From assembly GCF_000271665.2 (NCBI RefSeq), contig NZ_CP010978.1:342501-406500 (forward strand): a stretch of 64,000 nt of DNA. The letters are read 5' to 3'. How positions within the stretch are numbered: position 1 is the first letter of the stretch; each line of letters starts with the position of its first letter. The notes beneath the pieces were generated by a model. That model did not search any database. It was not told the DNA's origin and saw only the letters and a list, made by a program, of their open reading frames with translations. The DNA comes from Pelosinus fermentans JBW45. Its GTDB lineage: Bacteria > Bacillota > Negativicutes > DSM-13327. Both the position numbers and the translations under genes were made by a program. Shown piece by piece: positions 8,007 to 15,754 of this stretch.

Positions 8007-9266
8007 ATGAAAAGACGTTGGGTAGTTTTAGCCGTATCATGGATCGTATTTTTCGTAGCATTTCTCGATCGGGTAAATTTGTCGGTAGCTATGCCCCTCA
8101 TATCCAAGGAGTTTTCACTATCCCCGGAACAAGTCGGATATCTATTTAGTGCATTTTTTATTACATATACCATCTTTCAGATACCAGGTGGTTATCTGAG
8201 CGACAAAGTCGGGCCCAAGAAGGTGTTGCTTGTCGCCCTAGTATGGTGGTCGATTATGACGATAGCTACAGGGGTAGCACGTTCATTTTCCCAGTTTTTT
8301 ATCGTACGTGTTCTCTTTGGCATTGGCGAAGGTCTTCAACCTCCTTGCGCCTTCAAGCTAAATAGTAATTGGTTTCCCAATCAGGAACGGGCAACTGCTA
8401 ATGCAATCTTTACCTCAGCATGTTCCTTTGGTCCTGCTATTGCACCGTCAATCGCTGTGGCTATTATTGGTCTCTGGGGCTGGCATGCGCTATTCTATAT
8501 TTTTGGTGGATTGGGCTTTGTAATTCTTCCGTTGTTGCATTTTCTAGTAAAAAATTCTCCGGAAGAGGATTCTACTATCTCGCAAGAGGAATTTAATTAT
8601 ATTAAAAATGGACAAGTAGAAATAGCCCAATCAACGTCAGATGAAACTAGTGCTGGACTCATGAGTGTGTTGAAAAATCGGAATATTTGTTTATTAGCCC
8701 TTACTTATTTCGGCTTTATGTGTGCATTCTTTGGTTTATTATCCTGGCTGCCCAGTTATTTAGTAAAAGCACGTGGTTTTGAATTGGTGAAAATGGGTAT
8801 CTTCTCTGGATTGCCATTCTTAGCATTGGGTATTGCCCAACCATTTGGCGGATGGCTTTCCGATAAGGTGTTTAGCGGCCATCGTAAAACGCAGGCAATT
8901 CTTGTAAATTTAGCAGCTGGGCCGGTACTTTATGGTGTGGTTGCAGCCCCAACAGAAAATATTGCTATGGGGCTTCTGGTTTGTACAGGATTTCTTGTAG
9001 GTATGGCGTTTGGTCCCTTGTGGGCTATGCCGATGGAATCGGTTAAACGTAGTTATGTAGGCATGGCAACCGGCGTTATGAATGCAGGTGGTAGTATCGG
9101 TGGTATCTTATCTCCAATTGTCATTGGATATTTGGTTGGTATGTCAGGTTATAATGCTGCATTCGTCTTTATGGGCGGCGCATTAGTCTTCACTGCTTTA
9201 GTTGTATCTTTAGTAAAATTACCTCCGAAAGCTGATGCGCGTCTTGCAACAGCTGATGAAAATTAA
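8007..9266 (+). CDS. MFS transporter, anion:cation symporter (ACS) family
   Basis: 419 residues with a twelve-helix major facilitator layout. Signatures are the loop 2-3 motif GGYLSDKVGPKK near residue 62 and GIGEGLQPP followed by NSNWFPNQERATANAIF, typical of the ACS family that includes ExuT and glucarate/phthalate carriers. Strong ribosome binding site AGGAGGAAGG before the ATG. Substrate cannot be told from sequence. Two contexts are possible: an organic acid linked to the hexuronate genes 6 kb upstream, or a substrate of the adjacent cysteine/ATC operon, with which it shares a possible operator half-site. Confidence 0.85.
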   Translation: MKRRWVVLAVSWIVFFVAFLDRVNLSVAMPLISKEFSLSPEQVGYLFSAFFITYTIFQIPGGYLSDKVGPKKVLLVALVWWSIMTIATGVARSFSQFFIVRVLFGIGEGLQPPCAFKLNSNWFPNQERATANAIFTSACSFGPAIAPSIAVAIIGLWGWHALFYIFGGLGFVILPLLHFLVKNSPEEDSTISQEEFNYIKNGQVEIAQSTSDETSAGLMSVLKNRNICLLALTYFGFMCAFFGLLSWLPSYLVKARGFELVKMGIFSGLPFLALGIAQPFGGWLSDKVFSGHRKTQAILVNLAAGPVLYGVVAAPTENIAMGLLVCTGFLVGMAFGPLWAMPMESVKRSYVGMATGVMNAGGSIGGILSPIVIGYLVGMSGYNAAFVFMGGALVFTALVVSLVKLPPKADARLATADEN

Positions 9267-9383
9267 TTTATTAACAATTTCGATACTTTACGTAAATAGA
9301 AGTGGATCTCATACAGCCGACAATCCGAGGGTCTGGGCTACGTAATTTGAAAACCAGACTCTCTGGTCTCGGCCTTTTCATTT

Positions 9384-9669
9384 AATGGGACGCAGGGACA
9401 GGTTGTTTGTCCCTAAAAATGAAGAATTAAGAGTCCTAAACTACAATTCTTATTGGGATAAAAGCAACTGCAGATTGACAATAGACCTAAAACAGAAATT
9501 TGCTGGTAAAATAATGTTTATAACGTAAAAATGTAGAAGGATTTAGCATTTATAAAGAGAAGCTACCCATAAGAACTTATTTAGTAAATTTATGGGTAGC
9601 TTCTCTTTTAGTTGATATACCAACTTATCGGTTTTAATTGGGACAAAGAACCTGTCGCCATTTCCCATT
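9384..9669. repeat. Composite intergenic repeat bounded by inverted GGGACA REPs
   Basis: A REP copy (AATGGGACGCAGGGACAGG) begins at 9384 and an oppositely oriented, diverged copy ends at 9669 with TTTCCCATT. Between them lie a segment shared with 17371-17406 (GAATTAAGAGTCCTAAACTA), a segment shared with 61264-61333 (ending GAAGGATTTAGCATTTAT), and the hairpin repeat at 9554-9609. The block has no reading frame of note. It occupies most of the 560-bp gap between the MFS and deformylase genes. Confidence 0.7.
9554..9609. repeat. AGAGAAGCTACCC hairpin repeat, copy 1
   Basis: AAAGAGAAGCTACCCATAA and its near-exact complement form a stem of about 19 bp, followed by CTCTTTT. One of seven copies in the window. 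It may act as a terminator for the upstream MFS gene. Confidence 0.8.
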
Positions 9670-9703
9670 AATAAGCAAAAACAGTACATATGTTTTTGCT
9701 TAT
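9670..9703. terminator. Hairpin AATAAGCAAAAAC, possible terminator
   Basis: An inverted repeat with 13-bp arms around an AGTACATA loop, immediately after the REP and about 125 bp before the deformylase start. Low GC, so a weak terminator at best. Confidence 0.4.
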
Positions 9704-9829
9704 TAAAAAAAATAAATGTATTGGGGAATCTCGTAATAGAGGTTTTCCTTTTTTGTTACAACCTCCAAAGCAAAAAGCAAAAATAGGTAAGCGTTAAATA
9801 ACTAGGTGGATAGAAAGGTTGTTGAAAAA

Positions 9830-10327
9830 ATGGCTGTACGAGAAATATTACTCTTAGGAAATGAATCTCTCTATAATGTTTCACGAGAAGTTACTGAAGA
9901 TATGGATAAAAGAATTCAGGTAGTTAATGATTTACACGATACAATTATAAATTTCAGAGAAAAATATGGCTTTGGTAGGGCTATTGCTGCTCCTCAAATT
10001 GGAGAATTTTTAAGAATTATCTATATGAATTTTGATAATAAATCATATGCCCTAATTAACCCCAGATTGGAATTTGGAGAAGAAGAGTTCCAAGTGTGGG
10101 ATGACTGTATGAGTTTTCCCGGATTAGAAGTAAAGTTAAATAGATATAAAAAATGTAGAATATTTTATAAGGATCTACGATGGAATGATTGCTTTTTAGA
10201 ATTTGAAGATGATTTGTCTGAACTAGTTCAGCATGAATATGATCATTTAGATGGGATCTTAGCAGTACAAAGAGCAATAGATAATAAATCATTTAGAATT
10301 AACCCTGAGAAATCAGGATGTTTTTAG
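9830..10327 (+). CDS. def: Peptide deformylase (Def family)
   Basis: 165 residues from the ATG at 9830, chosen because AAAGG lies about 10 bases upstream and MAVREILLLGNE is a usual deformylase N-terminus; a GTG at 9806 would add eight residues without a ribosome binding site. The three metal-enzyme motifs are present: GRAIAAPQIG (motif 1), DDCMSFPG (motif 2, normally EGCLS, so D-D-C-M-S is a variant that keeps the metal Cys), and QHEYDHLDG (motif 3, HExxH). It removes the formyl group from nascent proteins. Likely a secondary deformylase, since it lies away from the usual fmt-priA neighbourhood. Monocistronic. Confidence 0.87.
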   Translation: MAVREILLLGNESLYNVSREVTEDMDKRIQVVNDLHDTIINFREKYGFGRAIAAPQIGEFLRIIYMNFDNKSYALINPRLEFGEEEFQVWDDCMSFPGLEVKLNRYKKCRIFYKDLRWNDCFLEFEDDLSELVQHEYDHLDGILAVQRAIDNKSFRINPEKSGCF

Positions 10328-10351
10328 CATAGCCTAACAGCCAAAAACAAT

Positions 10352-10455
10352 AAACCCAATTACTTACTTCACGAAAAGAGCCCATAGTTACTAAAGCATG
10401 CCAATAATCCAGTAGATTGGTATCCATGGGGGAGCAGAAGCGTTTCAGAAATTTC
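10352..10455 (+). pseudogene. Remnant of a DUF255 / YyaL-type thioredoxin-domain gene
   Basis: Translation gives KPNYLLHEKSP, a stop, then [15 protein letters not shown], and after a one-base shift GAEAFQKF. This is the conserved N-terminus of the DUF255 family ([24 protein letters not shown]). One in-frame stop and one frameshift lie within 100 bp and the remainder of the gene is absent. A second, different fragment of the same family lies at 61005-61217. Confidence 0.72.
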
Positions 10456-10463
10456 TGCGTTCA

Positions 10464-10492
10464 TTGACGAAACAGGTTATAGGGTGTAGAAT
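10464..10492 (+). promoter_or_regulatory. Sigma-70-type promoter for the riboswitch-chemoreceptor transcript
   Basis: TTGACG at 10464-10469, 17-bp spacer, TAGAAT at 10487-10492. It is placed about 40 bp upstream of the c-di-GMP riboswitch core, as expected for its transcription start. Confidence 0.6.
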
Positions 10493-10533
10493 AGACAATA
10501 TTGAAAAGAATATTTTGGCAAACCAATTGAAAA

Positions 10534-10596
10534 GTTGGGACGCAAAGCTATGGGTCTAATGACGAGTTGTCTATGATTGCCAGGTTGCTAGTGAAT
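10534..10596 (+). promoter_or_regulatory. Cyclic di-GMP-I (GEMM) riboswitch
   Basis: The segment carries the class I c-di-GMP aptamer core in order: GGACGCAAAGCTATGGGTCTA (21 bases in the genome; key parts ACGCAAAGC and GGGTCTA), a variable P1b arm, then ATGATTGCCAGGTTGC, matching the usual GCCGGGUUGC receptor segment. It lies 140 bp before a chemoreceptor gene, a classic target of this riboswitch, and is followed by an intrinsic terminator at 10627-10651. Ligand binding would therefore change transcription read-through into the chemoreceptor gene. Whether it acts as an on or off switch cannot be told without folding. Confidence 0.88.
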
Positions 10597-10626
10597 CATA
10601 AATTAAGTGAATCGTGATGAGTTAAT

Positions 10627-10651
10627 TAGCACTTGCCTTGGGCGGGTGCTA
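10627..10651 (+). terminator. Riboswitch expression-platform terminator
   Basis: TAGCACTTGCC and GGCGGGTGCTA form an 11-bp stem with a three-base loop, including two G-U pairs, followed by TTTTTT. It lies between the c-di-GMP aptamer and the chemoreceptor start, so it is the likely regulated terminator. Confidence 0.85.
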
Positions 10652-10736
10652 TTTTTTATGGCGGGATAAGTAGGTTCAATATAGTAAGTTGGCAATTTTG
10701 AAGATAAGTGATAAATGGATGGGGGAGAATTTTTTT

Positions 10737-12758
10737 ATGAATTTGCTTACATGGGTGAAGAAAAGTATTCAGGTAAAGGTTACAGCTGTTTTAATAATTG
10801 GGCTATTAGTAACATTAAGCATTCTAGGAGTATGTAATTTCTACAATGCAAAAAGTATATTGGTTTCAGATGCTGAGGAGGATCTTGTCCATAGAGCACA
10901 TGCCTATGCTGAAGACATTGGGACGTGGAAAGATACTCGTGAAATTGAGGTTTCCATATTGGCAACGAATCAAAGTGTTGTTAACGGAGATACGCAGGGG
11001 GCACTTGCTTATTTAAAAGAAGAGACCAAACGAAATCCTATTTATTCACGGTTTTGGCTTGTAGATGCAAAGGGGCAATCCATTCATACATCAGGGGATA
11101 GAACAAATATCGCTGATCGTGAATATTTTAAACAGGTCATGTCAACTGGCAAAGCGACAACTACCGATCCAATTATTTCTAAGGCTGATGGTAAATTGGT
11201 GGTATCTGTGGTTGCGCCAATCAAAAAAAATAACCAGATTATAGGGGCACTTGGCGGTACAGTGCCTATTGATGCTCTCATTTCACGTATTAATCAAATT
11301 AAGGTTGCACAAAGCGGTTATGCCTATGTAATTCAGGGCGATGGTTTAACCATCATTCATCCTGATAAAGACCAAATAATGAAGACAAATATATTAAAGG
11401 ACCCTAATGCAAATGATCAACTTAAAAATGTAATTAATAAAATGGTAAATGCAGAAACCGGAACTGGTAATTACATAGATAAGGGCATTACGAAATACAT
11501 TGCTTTTGCTCCTATTCCTGGAACGCATTGGAGCTTGGGGATCAATGTACCGGAACAAGAAATTCTTGTAAAATTGGCCCCCTTTCTAAGAGCCTCCTTT
11601 ATTACAATCGGTTTGATTCTTATTGCTGCTTGTGGTTTTGGTATTCTGGTTTCAAGGAATATAACAAAGCCGATTATAAGAATGAATAAAGCAATTGAAA
11701 AAATGGCAGAAGGTGACTTAACCTTACAAGTAGCTGCTCTAGGTATGACGGCAGCACAGAGTGCCGATGGTAAAGACGAATTAGATGCAATGGAGATCCA
11801 TTTTGATACTATGGTAAAAAAAATACGCAGTTTGGTTCAACAAATTGCTACTTCAGCAGAACTGGTAGCAGCATCTTCCGAGGAACTTACGGCAAGCGCA
11901 GAACAATCTTCTGTAGCTGCCAATCAAATAGCTGAAACGATAACGGAAGTATCTTCAGGCAGTACGTTTCAAATGCAAGCAGTAGATGTTGCAGAGGATG
12001 CTGTTGAAAAGATGTCTGCTAGTATACAGCAGGTAGCTGCTCACTCTGGAAATGTAGCAGCTACTGCTGAAAAGACTGCGCTTGCTGCTCAAGATGGTGG
12101 TAAGGCAATAGAAGATACTACGAAACAGATGGAGAATATTGAGAAAACAGTAATGAACTCAGCTCAGGTAGTCGAGAAACTTGGCAATCGTTCAAAAGAG
12201 ATTGGTCAAATTGTGGATACCATTGCTGGAATTGCTGGTCAAACAAATCTCCTTGCATTGAATGCTGCAATCGAGGCAGCACGTGCTGGTGAACAAGGTA
12301 GAGGGTTCGCTGTGGTAGCGGAAGAAGTTCGAAAACTAGCTGAACAATCTCAGGACGCAGCAAAACATATTGCAGTACTAATTGGTGAAATTCAAGGTGA
12401 TACTGAAAAAGCAGTTAACGTAATGGCCGAGGGGACGAATGAAGTCAAGCGAGGTTCAGAAGTAGTCCATATTGCAGGCAAGGCTTTCGGGGAGATATTG
12501 AAATTAATCGAACAGGTTTCCAATCAAATCCGAGATATTTCTGCTGCAATTCAGCAGGTAGCAGGTGGCAGTGAGCAAATTGTTTCCTCAATTAAAGAAA
12601 TCGACAGAATCAATGGTGAGACAACAGGGTATACCCAGACTGTTTCTGCCTCAGCCCAAGAGCAGTCTGCATCAATGGAAGAGATTGCTGCCTCTAGTGA
12701 AGCTTTAGCTAAAATGTCTGAGGAACTTCGCTCTATTATAGCGCAATTTAAAGTATAA
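10737..12758 (+). CDS. Methyl-accepting chemotaxis protein (dCache-HAMP-MCP)
   Basis: About 673 residues from the ATG at 10737, selected by GGGGGAG ten bases upstream; the longer frame from TTG at 10689 lacks a ribosome binding site. Order: transmembrane helix 1 (about residues 10-32), extracytoplasmic Cache-type ligand domain ([39 protein letters not shown]), transmembrane helix 2 (near 285-305), HAMP domain, and a long coiled-coil signalling domain with the invariant [18 protein letters not shown] hairpin tip. It senses a small molecule and signals to CheA. The c-di-GMP riboswitch in its leader ties receptor production to the motile/sessile decision. Confidence 0.95.
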   Translation: MNLLTWVKKSIQVKVTAVLIIGLLVTLSILGVCNFYNAKSILVSDAEEDLVHRAHAYAEDIGTWKDTREIEVSILATNQSVVNGDTQGALAYLKEETKRNPIYSRFWLVDAKGQSIHTSGDRTNIADREYFKQVMSTGKATTTDPIISKADGKLVVSVVAPIKKNNQIIGALGGTVPIDALISRINQIKVAQSGYAYVIQGDGLTIIHPDKDQIMKTNILKDPNANDQLKNVINKMVNAETGTGNYIDKGITKYIAFAPIPGTHWSLGINVPEQEILVKLAPFLRASFITIGLILIAACGFGILVSRNITKPIIRMNKAIEKMAEGDLTLQVAALGMTAAQSADGKDELDAMEIHFDTMVKKIRSLVQQIATSAELVAASSEELTASAEQSSVAANQIAETITEVSSGSTFQMQAVDVAEDAVEKMSASIQQVAAHSGNVAATAEKTALAAQDGGKAIEDTTKQMENIEKTVMNSAQVVEKLGNRSKEIGQIVDTIAGIAGQTNLLALNAAIEAARAGEQGRGFAVVAEEVRKLAEQSQDAAKHIAVLIGEIQGDTEKAVNVMAEGTNEVKRGSEVVHIAGKAFGEILKLIEQVSNQIRDISAAIQQVAGGSEQIVSSIKEIDRINGETTGYTQTVSASAQEQSASMEEIAASSEALAKMSEELRSIIAQFKV

Positions 12759-12772
12759 ATGCTTCCTTCAAA

Positions 12773-12817
12773 CTACTCATAATCTATCTTGTTAGTAGAT
12801 TATGGGTAGATTCTCTT
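12773..12817. repeat. AGAGAAGCTACCC hairpin repeat, copy 2 (diverged)
   Basis: CTACTCATAATCTA pairs with TAGATTATGGGTAG and is followed by ATTCTCTTT. The left arm is more diverged than in other copies. It sits 15 bp after the chemoreceptor stop and may terminate it. Confidence 0.65.
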
Positions 12818-12867
12818 TAAATTTGATATAAAAATTGAATATGGAAAGATTAGCGTTAGATTTGTTA

Positions 12868-12899
12868 TGTGGACAAGAAACCTGTCCCCGTGTCCCATT
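12868..12899. repeat. GGGACA REP copy
   Basis: TGTGGACAAGAAACCTGTCC followed by CCGTGTCCCATT. Same family as 9384, 16844, 17338, 31041, 56038 and 61993. Confidence 0.75.
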
Positions 12900-13000
12900 G
12901 AAAAGGGATTCACCCCTTGGCTGTATGAGGCTGACTAATAGTAATGTCTGCAGATGTTGTAGATTTTTGTCTAAACATATGATATAATTATGTCAATAGC

Positions 13001-13038
13001 AAGGGCGCTGTTTTCTTATTTAAGAAAAAACAGCGTCT
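13001..13038 (+). terminator. Hairpin terminator in the leader of the DcuC-type gene (possible attenuator)
   Basis: GCGCTGTTTTCTT and AAGAAAAAACAGCG form a stem followed by TCTTTTTAG. It lies 100 bp before the transporter start, with a TATAAT hexamer at 12983-12988 just upstream. Transcription from that -10 would meet the terminator before the gene, so it could be an attenuator rather than a leftover of an upstream unit. Confidence 0.6.
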
Positions 13039-13139
13039 TTTTAGTTTAGTTCAGCAAGAAAGGAAGGGGGAAAGATTTATTTGAAATAAAAAGTTACATG
13101 AATGTCTTTATAAATTTTTTAGAGGGAGAGAATTTTTTT

Positions 13140-14393
13140 ATGATGACTGCTGTTGGTATTATTGTAGTAATTGTTACAGTTTACTTTTTGATCAAGCGTT
13201 ATGATGCGCGACTGGTATTATTAGCTTCTGGTATTATTATGGCTTGTGTGGCGGGGACGCCGATGGTTTCTTTAAATGCTTTTGCAAAAGAAATGACCAA
13301 TAGTGGGCTGATTCAAGCAGTTTGCTCCGTTATGGGTTTTGCAATGGTAATGAAGTATACAGAATGTGATAAACATTTAATTAATCTTATGGCAAACGGT
13401 CTTTCCAAAGTTCGACCGCTTTTAATTCCAGGTGTGGTTTTGGCTACCTATGCAGTCAATGTAGCACTACCAAGTGCTGCGGGAACGGCAGCGGCTGCAG
13501 GGGCGATTTTTGTACCGTTGATGATGTCGGCAGGTGTACATCCGGCAATGGCGGGAGCAGCGGTAAAATGCGGTACATATGGCAGTATGCTGAACCCAGG
13601 TTTGGCACATAACCCGTTTGTAGCCAAGATTGCCGGTGTAGGCGTTATGGAAGTTATCGCATTTCACTTTAAAGCGAATATTGCGTCTTTGCTTACAGCA
13701 ACAATTTTGATTACGTTGATTGCTTATTACAAAAAAGAGCATAAAGGATATAAAGCCGAAGGTTTTGAGGCAGAGGCATCTTTCAAGGTAAAACTTCTAT
13801 ATGCGTTGATGCCGATTTTTCCGATTGTAATTCTAATTTTAGGTGCAACGGCAATTGTTCCTGCATTTAAGATGGATGTTCCACAAGCCATGGTTATCGG
13901 TTCTTTAGTTGCGCTGTTAGTAACGAGAAAAAATCCTGTTAACTTGAGCAATGCATTCTTCGATGGTATGGGAAAAGCGTATGGTGAAATTCTTGGTATT
14001 ATTATTGCGGCAGGTGTATTTGTTTCTGGCTTGACAGCAATTGGACTTGTAAAAGCGTTTACCGATTCAATGCTGAGCAATCCAGCAATTGTTAAGGTTT
14101 GTGCAGCAGTTGGTCCATTTATTTTGGGATTGGTTGTTGGTTCCGGTGATGCGGCAACTTTCGCATTTAACCAAGCTATTACACCACATGCAGCAGATTT
14201 TGGTATGTCAGTGGTGCAAATGGGCAGTATGGCCACACTAGGTGGTACACTAGGGCGCACGATGTCACCGATCGCTGGTGCCACAATTATCATAGCTGGT
14301 ATTGCTGGCGTCAATCCAATGGAGATCGCAAAGCGTAACTGCTTGCCAATGGTAGGTGCTATGATAGTCGGTATGTTATTCTTATTAGCGTAA
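13140..14393 (+). CDS. dcuC: DcuC-family C4-dicarboxylate transporter
   Basis: 418 residues from the ATG at 13140 (or 13143), chosen because AGGGAGAG lies about ten bases upstream; the in-frame ATG at 13098 has none. Multiple hydrophobic helices span the protein. DcuC-type segments include NVALPSAAGTAAAAGAIFVP, GSMLNPGLAHNPFVAKIAGV and TLGRTMSPIAGATIIIAG. DcuC carriers export succinate or exchange fumarate/succinate in anaerobes; related carriers move other carboxylates, so the substrate is inferred. Monocistronic, with a possible attenuator upstream and a strong terminator at 14572-14612 some 180 bp downstream. Confidence 0.85.
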   Translation: MMTAVGIIVVIVTVYFLIKRYDARLVLLASGIIMACVAGTPMVSLNAFAKEMTNSGLIQAVCSVMGFAMVMKYTECDKHLINLMANGLSKVRPLLIPGVVLATYAVNVALPSAAGTAAAAGAIFVPLMMSAGVHPAMAGAAVKCGTYGSMLNPGLAHNPFVAKIAGVGVMEVIAFHFKANIASLLTATILITLIAYYKKEHKGYKAEGFEAEASFKVKLLYALMPIFPIVILILGATAIVPAFKMDVPQAMVIGSLVALLVTRKNPVNLSNAFFDGMGKAYGEILGIIIAAGVFVSGLTAIGLVKAFTDSMLSNPAIVKVCAAVGPFILGLVVGSGDAATFAFNQAITPHAADFGMSVVQMGSMATLGGTLGRTMSPIAGATIIIAGIAGVNPMEIAKRNCLPMVGAMIVGMLFLLA

Positions 14394-14430
14394 ATCGCAT
14401 TTCGGTCTTCCGCAATTTTCCGATAAAAAA

Positions 14431-14567
14431 ATGCCAGAGCAAATTTTGTGTGATATTGCTGATTTATCGGCAGAATTTGGCACGAAAATTATGATAAAAG
14501 ATGGCTAGGAACGATTGGATTTAAATAAGACGTTTTGCCATAAACCGTATCGGTCAAAAAAATAGCA
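14431..14567 (+). pseudogene. Possible remnant of an unidentified gene downstream of dcuC
   Basis: From ATG at 14431 the frame reads 25 sensible residues (MPEQILCDIADLSAEFGTKI and on to KDG), then TAG at 14506-14508, then ERLDLNKTFCHKPYRSKK to a second stop. Both parts have coding-like composition. I do not recognise the family, and no ribosome binding site precedes the ATG. It could be chance. Confidence 0.3.
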
Positions 14568-14571
14568 AACT

Positions 14572-14612
14572 AATAGTAGCCTACAACCGTTCAATGGTTG
14601 TAGGCTACTATT
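14572..14612 (+). terminator. Strong intrinsic terminator
   Basis: A 17-bp perfect stem, AATAGTAGCCTACAACC at 14572-14588 with its complement at 14596-14612, followed by GTTTTT. It ends the dcuC region. Confidence 0.85.
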
Positions 14613-14645
14613 GTTTTTATGAAGGTTATCATAATTGAGTGAAGA

Positions 14646-14684
14646 CAAAGGGGACGATCCTCACCAAAGGAGCGTCCCTTCTGT
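14646..14684. repeat. REP-like hairpin, AAGACAAAGGGGACG subtype
   Basis: AAGGGGACG and CGTCCCTT flank a shorter inner TCCT/AGGA pairing, followed by CTGTTTTT. The lead-in AAGACAAAGGGGACG recurs at 59287-59305, so this is a second REP subtype. Confidence 0.55.
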
Positions 14685-14767
14685 TTTTACATGTGTTCTT
14701 TTAAAGTAATAAAATCTTTTCGATACTTGATAATTTAACAGGAGAACTAATTCGGTATATAGAATAT

Positions 14768-14802
14768 TAACCATGTTTCTTTCTGAAAAGGAACCATGGT
14801 TA
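14768..14802 (+). terminator. Hairpin before the PagL-like gene
   Basis: TAACCATGTTTC at 14768-14779 pairs with GAACCATGGTTA at 14791-14802, followed by TTTTTGC. It lies 60 bp before the PagL-like start and may attenuate it or end upstream transcription. Confidence 0.6.
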
Positions 14803-14863
14803 TTTTTGCATAATGGCAACTATGGTTGGCAATATAGAAAACTTATACGAGGGGTGTCGTATT

Positions 14864-15424
14864 GTGCGTAGGTTAATTTGTTTAATAATTGTTATTAATA
14901 TTTTGCTGATTTTCATGCCGGGAAAGTCATATTGTGCTGACCCCAAGCTTGAACTGGATTGGGACTACTTGACTCACGCACACTTCAAAGACCGCTATAT
15001 TGATACGGTATCACTACATATATTTGAGAATATTTCGAAAAAAAATAATAGGTCTATATATAGAGGCATTACAATTACTCGGCCGTATGGGTACATAAAT
15101 GATAATAATCAGCAGTCGAAAGACAGTTCTGCAGTCGGCGTCGGTCCCGTTTACATGATTCGCCATGAAAAAAAACTTTCTGGAAAGCTATATGAAGCAT
15201 TAGATATGAGCGGCGGATTTATTGTATATGACAAAATATTTCCGGCTGAAGGAAGATATTATAATTTTATGTGGCGGATCGGTCCTCGATTCATTTATAA
15301 AATCAGCGAAAACTCTTCAGTAAATATCGGGTATATGCTAATGCATGTTTCCAATGGTTTTAGAACTCATAATCCTGGATATAACGCCCAAGGAGTTTCA
15401 GTGGGGTTTGCGGCAAAATTTTAA
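14864..15424 (+). CDS. PagL-like lipid A 3-O-deacylase (acyloxyacyl hydrolase family)
   Basis: 186 residues from the GTG at 14864, preferred over an ATG at 14813 because GAGGGGTG lies 8 bases upstream and the protein then begins with a clean signal peptide (RRLICLIIVINILLIF, cut near SYCA-D). The mature part is short and beta-rich. The C-terminal MLMHVSNGF-x-THNPGYNAQG segment matches the PagL catalytic His-Ser region (HxSN). PagL is an outer-membrane barrel that removes the 3-O acyl chain of lipid A. Its presence implies an outer membrane with lipopolysaccharide, a trait of Negativicutes among Firmicutes. Alternative: another acyloxyacyl hydrolase-like barrel without proven activity. Confidence 0.7.
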   Translation: MRRLICLIIVINILLIFMPGKSYCADPKLELDWDYLTHAHFKDRYIDTVSLHIFENISKKNNRSIYRGITITRPYGYINDNNQQSKDSSAVGVGPVYMIRHEKKLSGKLYEALDMSGGFIVYDKIFPAEGRYYNFMWRIGPRFIYKISENSSVNIGYMLMHVSNGFRTHNPGYNAQGVSVGFAAKF

Positions 15425-15470
15425 ATTGGCAAAATTCTAAGTGGAATATCTAAAGAACTGCTGCTTTATG

Positions 15471-15519
15471 AAAGAGAAGCTACCCATAATTACCTAAGTA
15501 GATTCATGGGGAGCTTCTC
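15471..15519. repeat. AGAGAAGCTACCC hairpin repeat, copy 3
   Basis: AAAGAGAAGCTACCCAT at left, ATGGGGAGCTTCTC at right, diverged loop. It follows the PagL-like stop by about 45 bp. Confidence 0.75.
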
Positions 15520-15615
15520 AAATACCTTACTCAGTAGTACTTCTAAGATTTCATTCTATGTTTTTAAAAGTCGTTGGAAAGTACGGGGCTCATAATCACT
15601 CGATTTAAATAACCG

Positions 15616-15675
15616 AAAGGGTCAATGCTATTAAAGCGACGGCTAAGCAAGCCGCAGCACTAAACTTGACCCTTT
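15616..15675 (+). other. Structured 60-nt element of unknown role
   Basis: AAAGGGTCAA at 15616-15625 pairs perfectly with TTGACCCTTT at 15666-15675. Inside are GGCTAAGCAAGCC (a small hairpin) and further pairing around GCGAC/GCAGC. No T tract follows. It lies 80 bp upstream of the nitroreductase start, in its leader. I do not recognise a known riboswitch. Confidence 0.4.
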
Positions 15676-15754
15676 AGAACAATTTCCTAGTTAAGGCTGA
15701 AAATAGTTCACGTTATAGTTAATACTAAAATTTGAAAAATTAGAGGAGGATAAA

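Noticed and set aside
13727-14314. 195-codon antisense frame in dcuC
   Set aside because: Mirror frame of the transporter with no independent signals.
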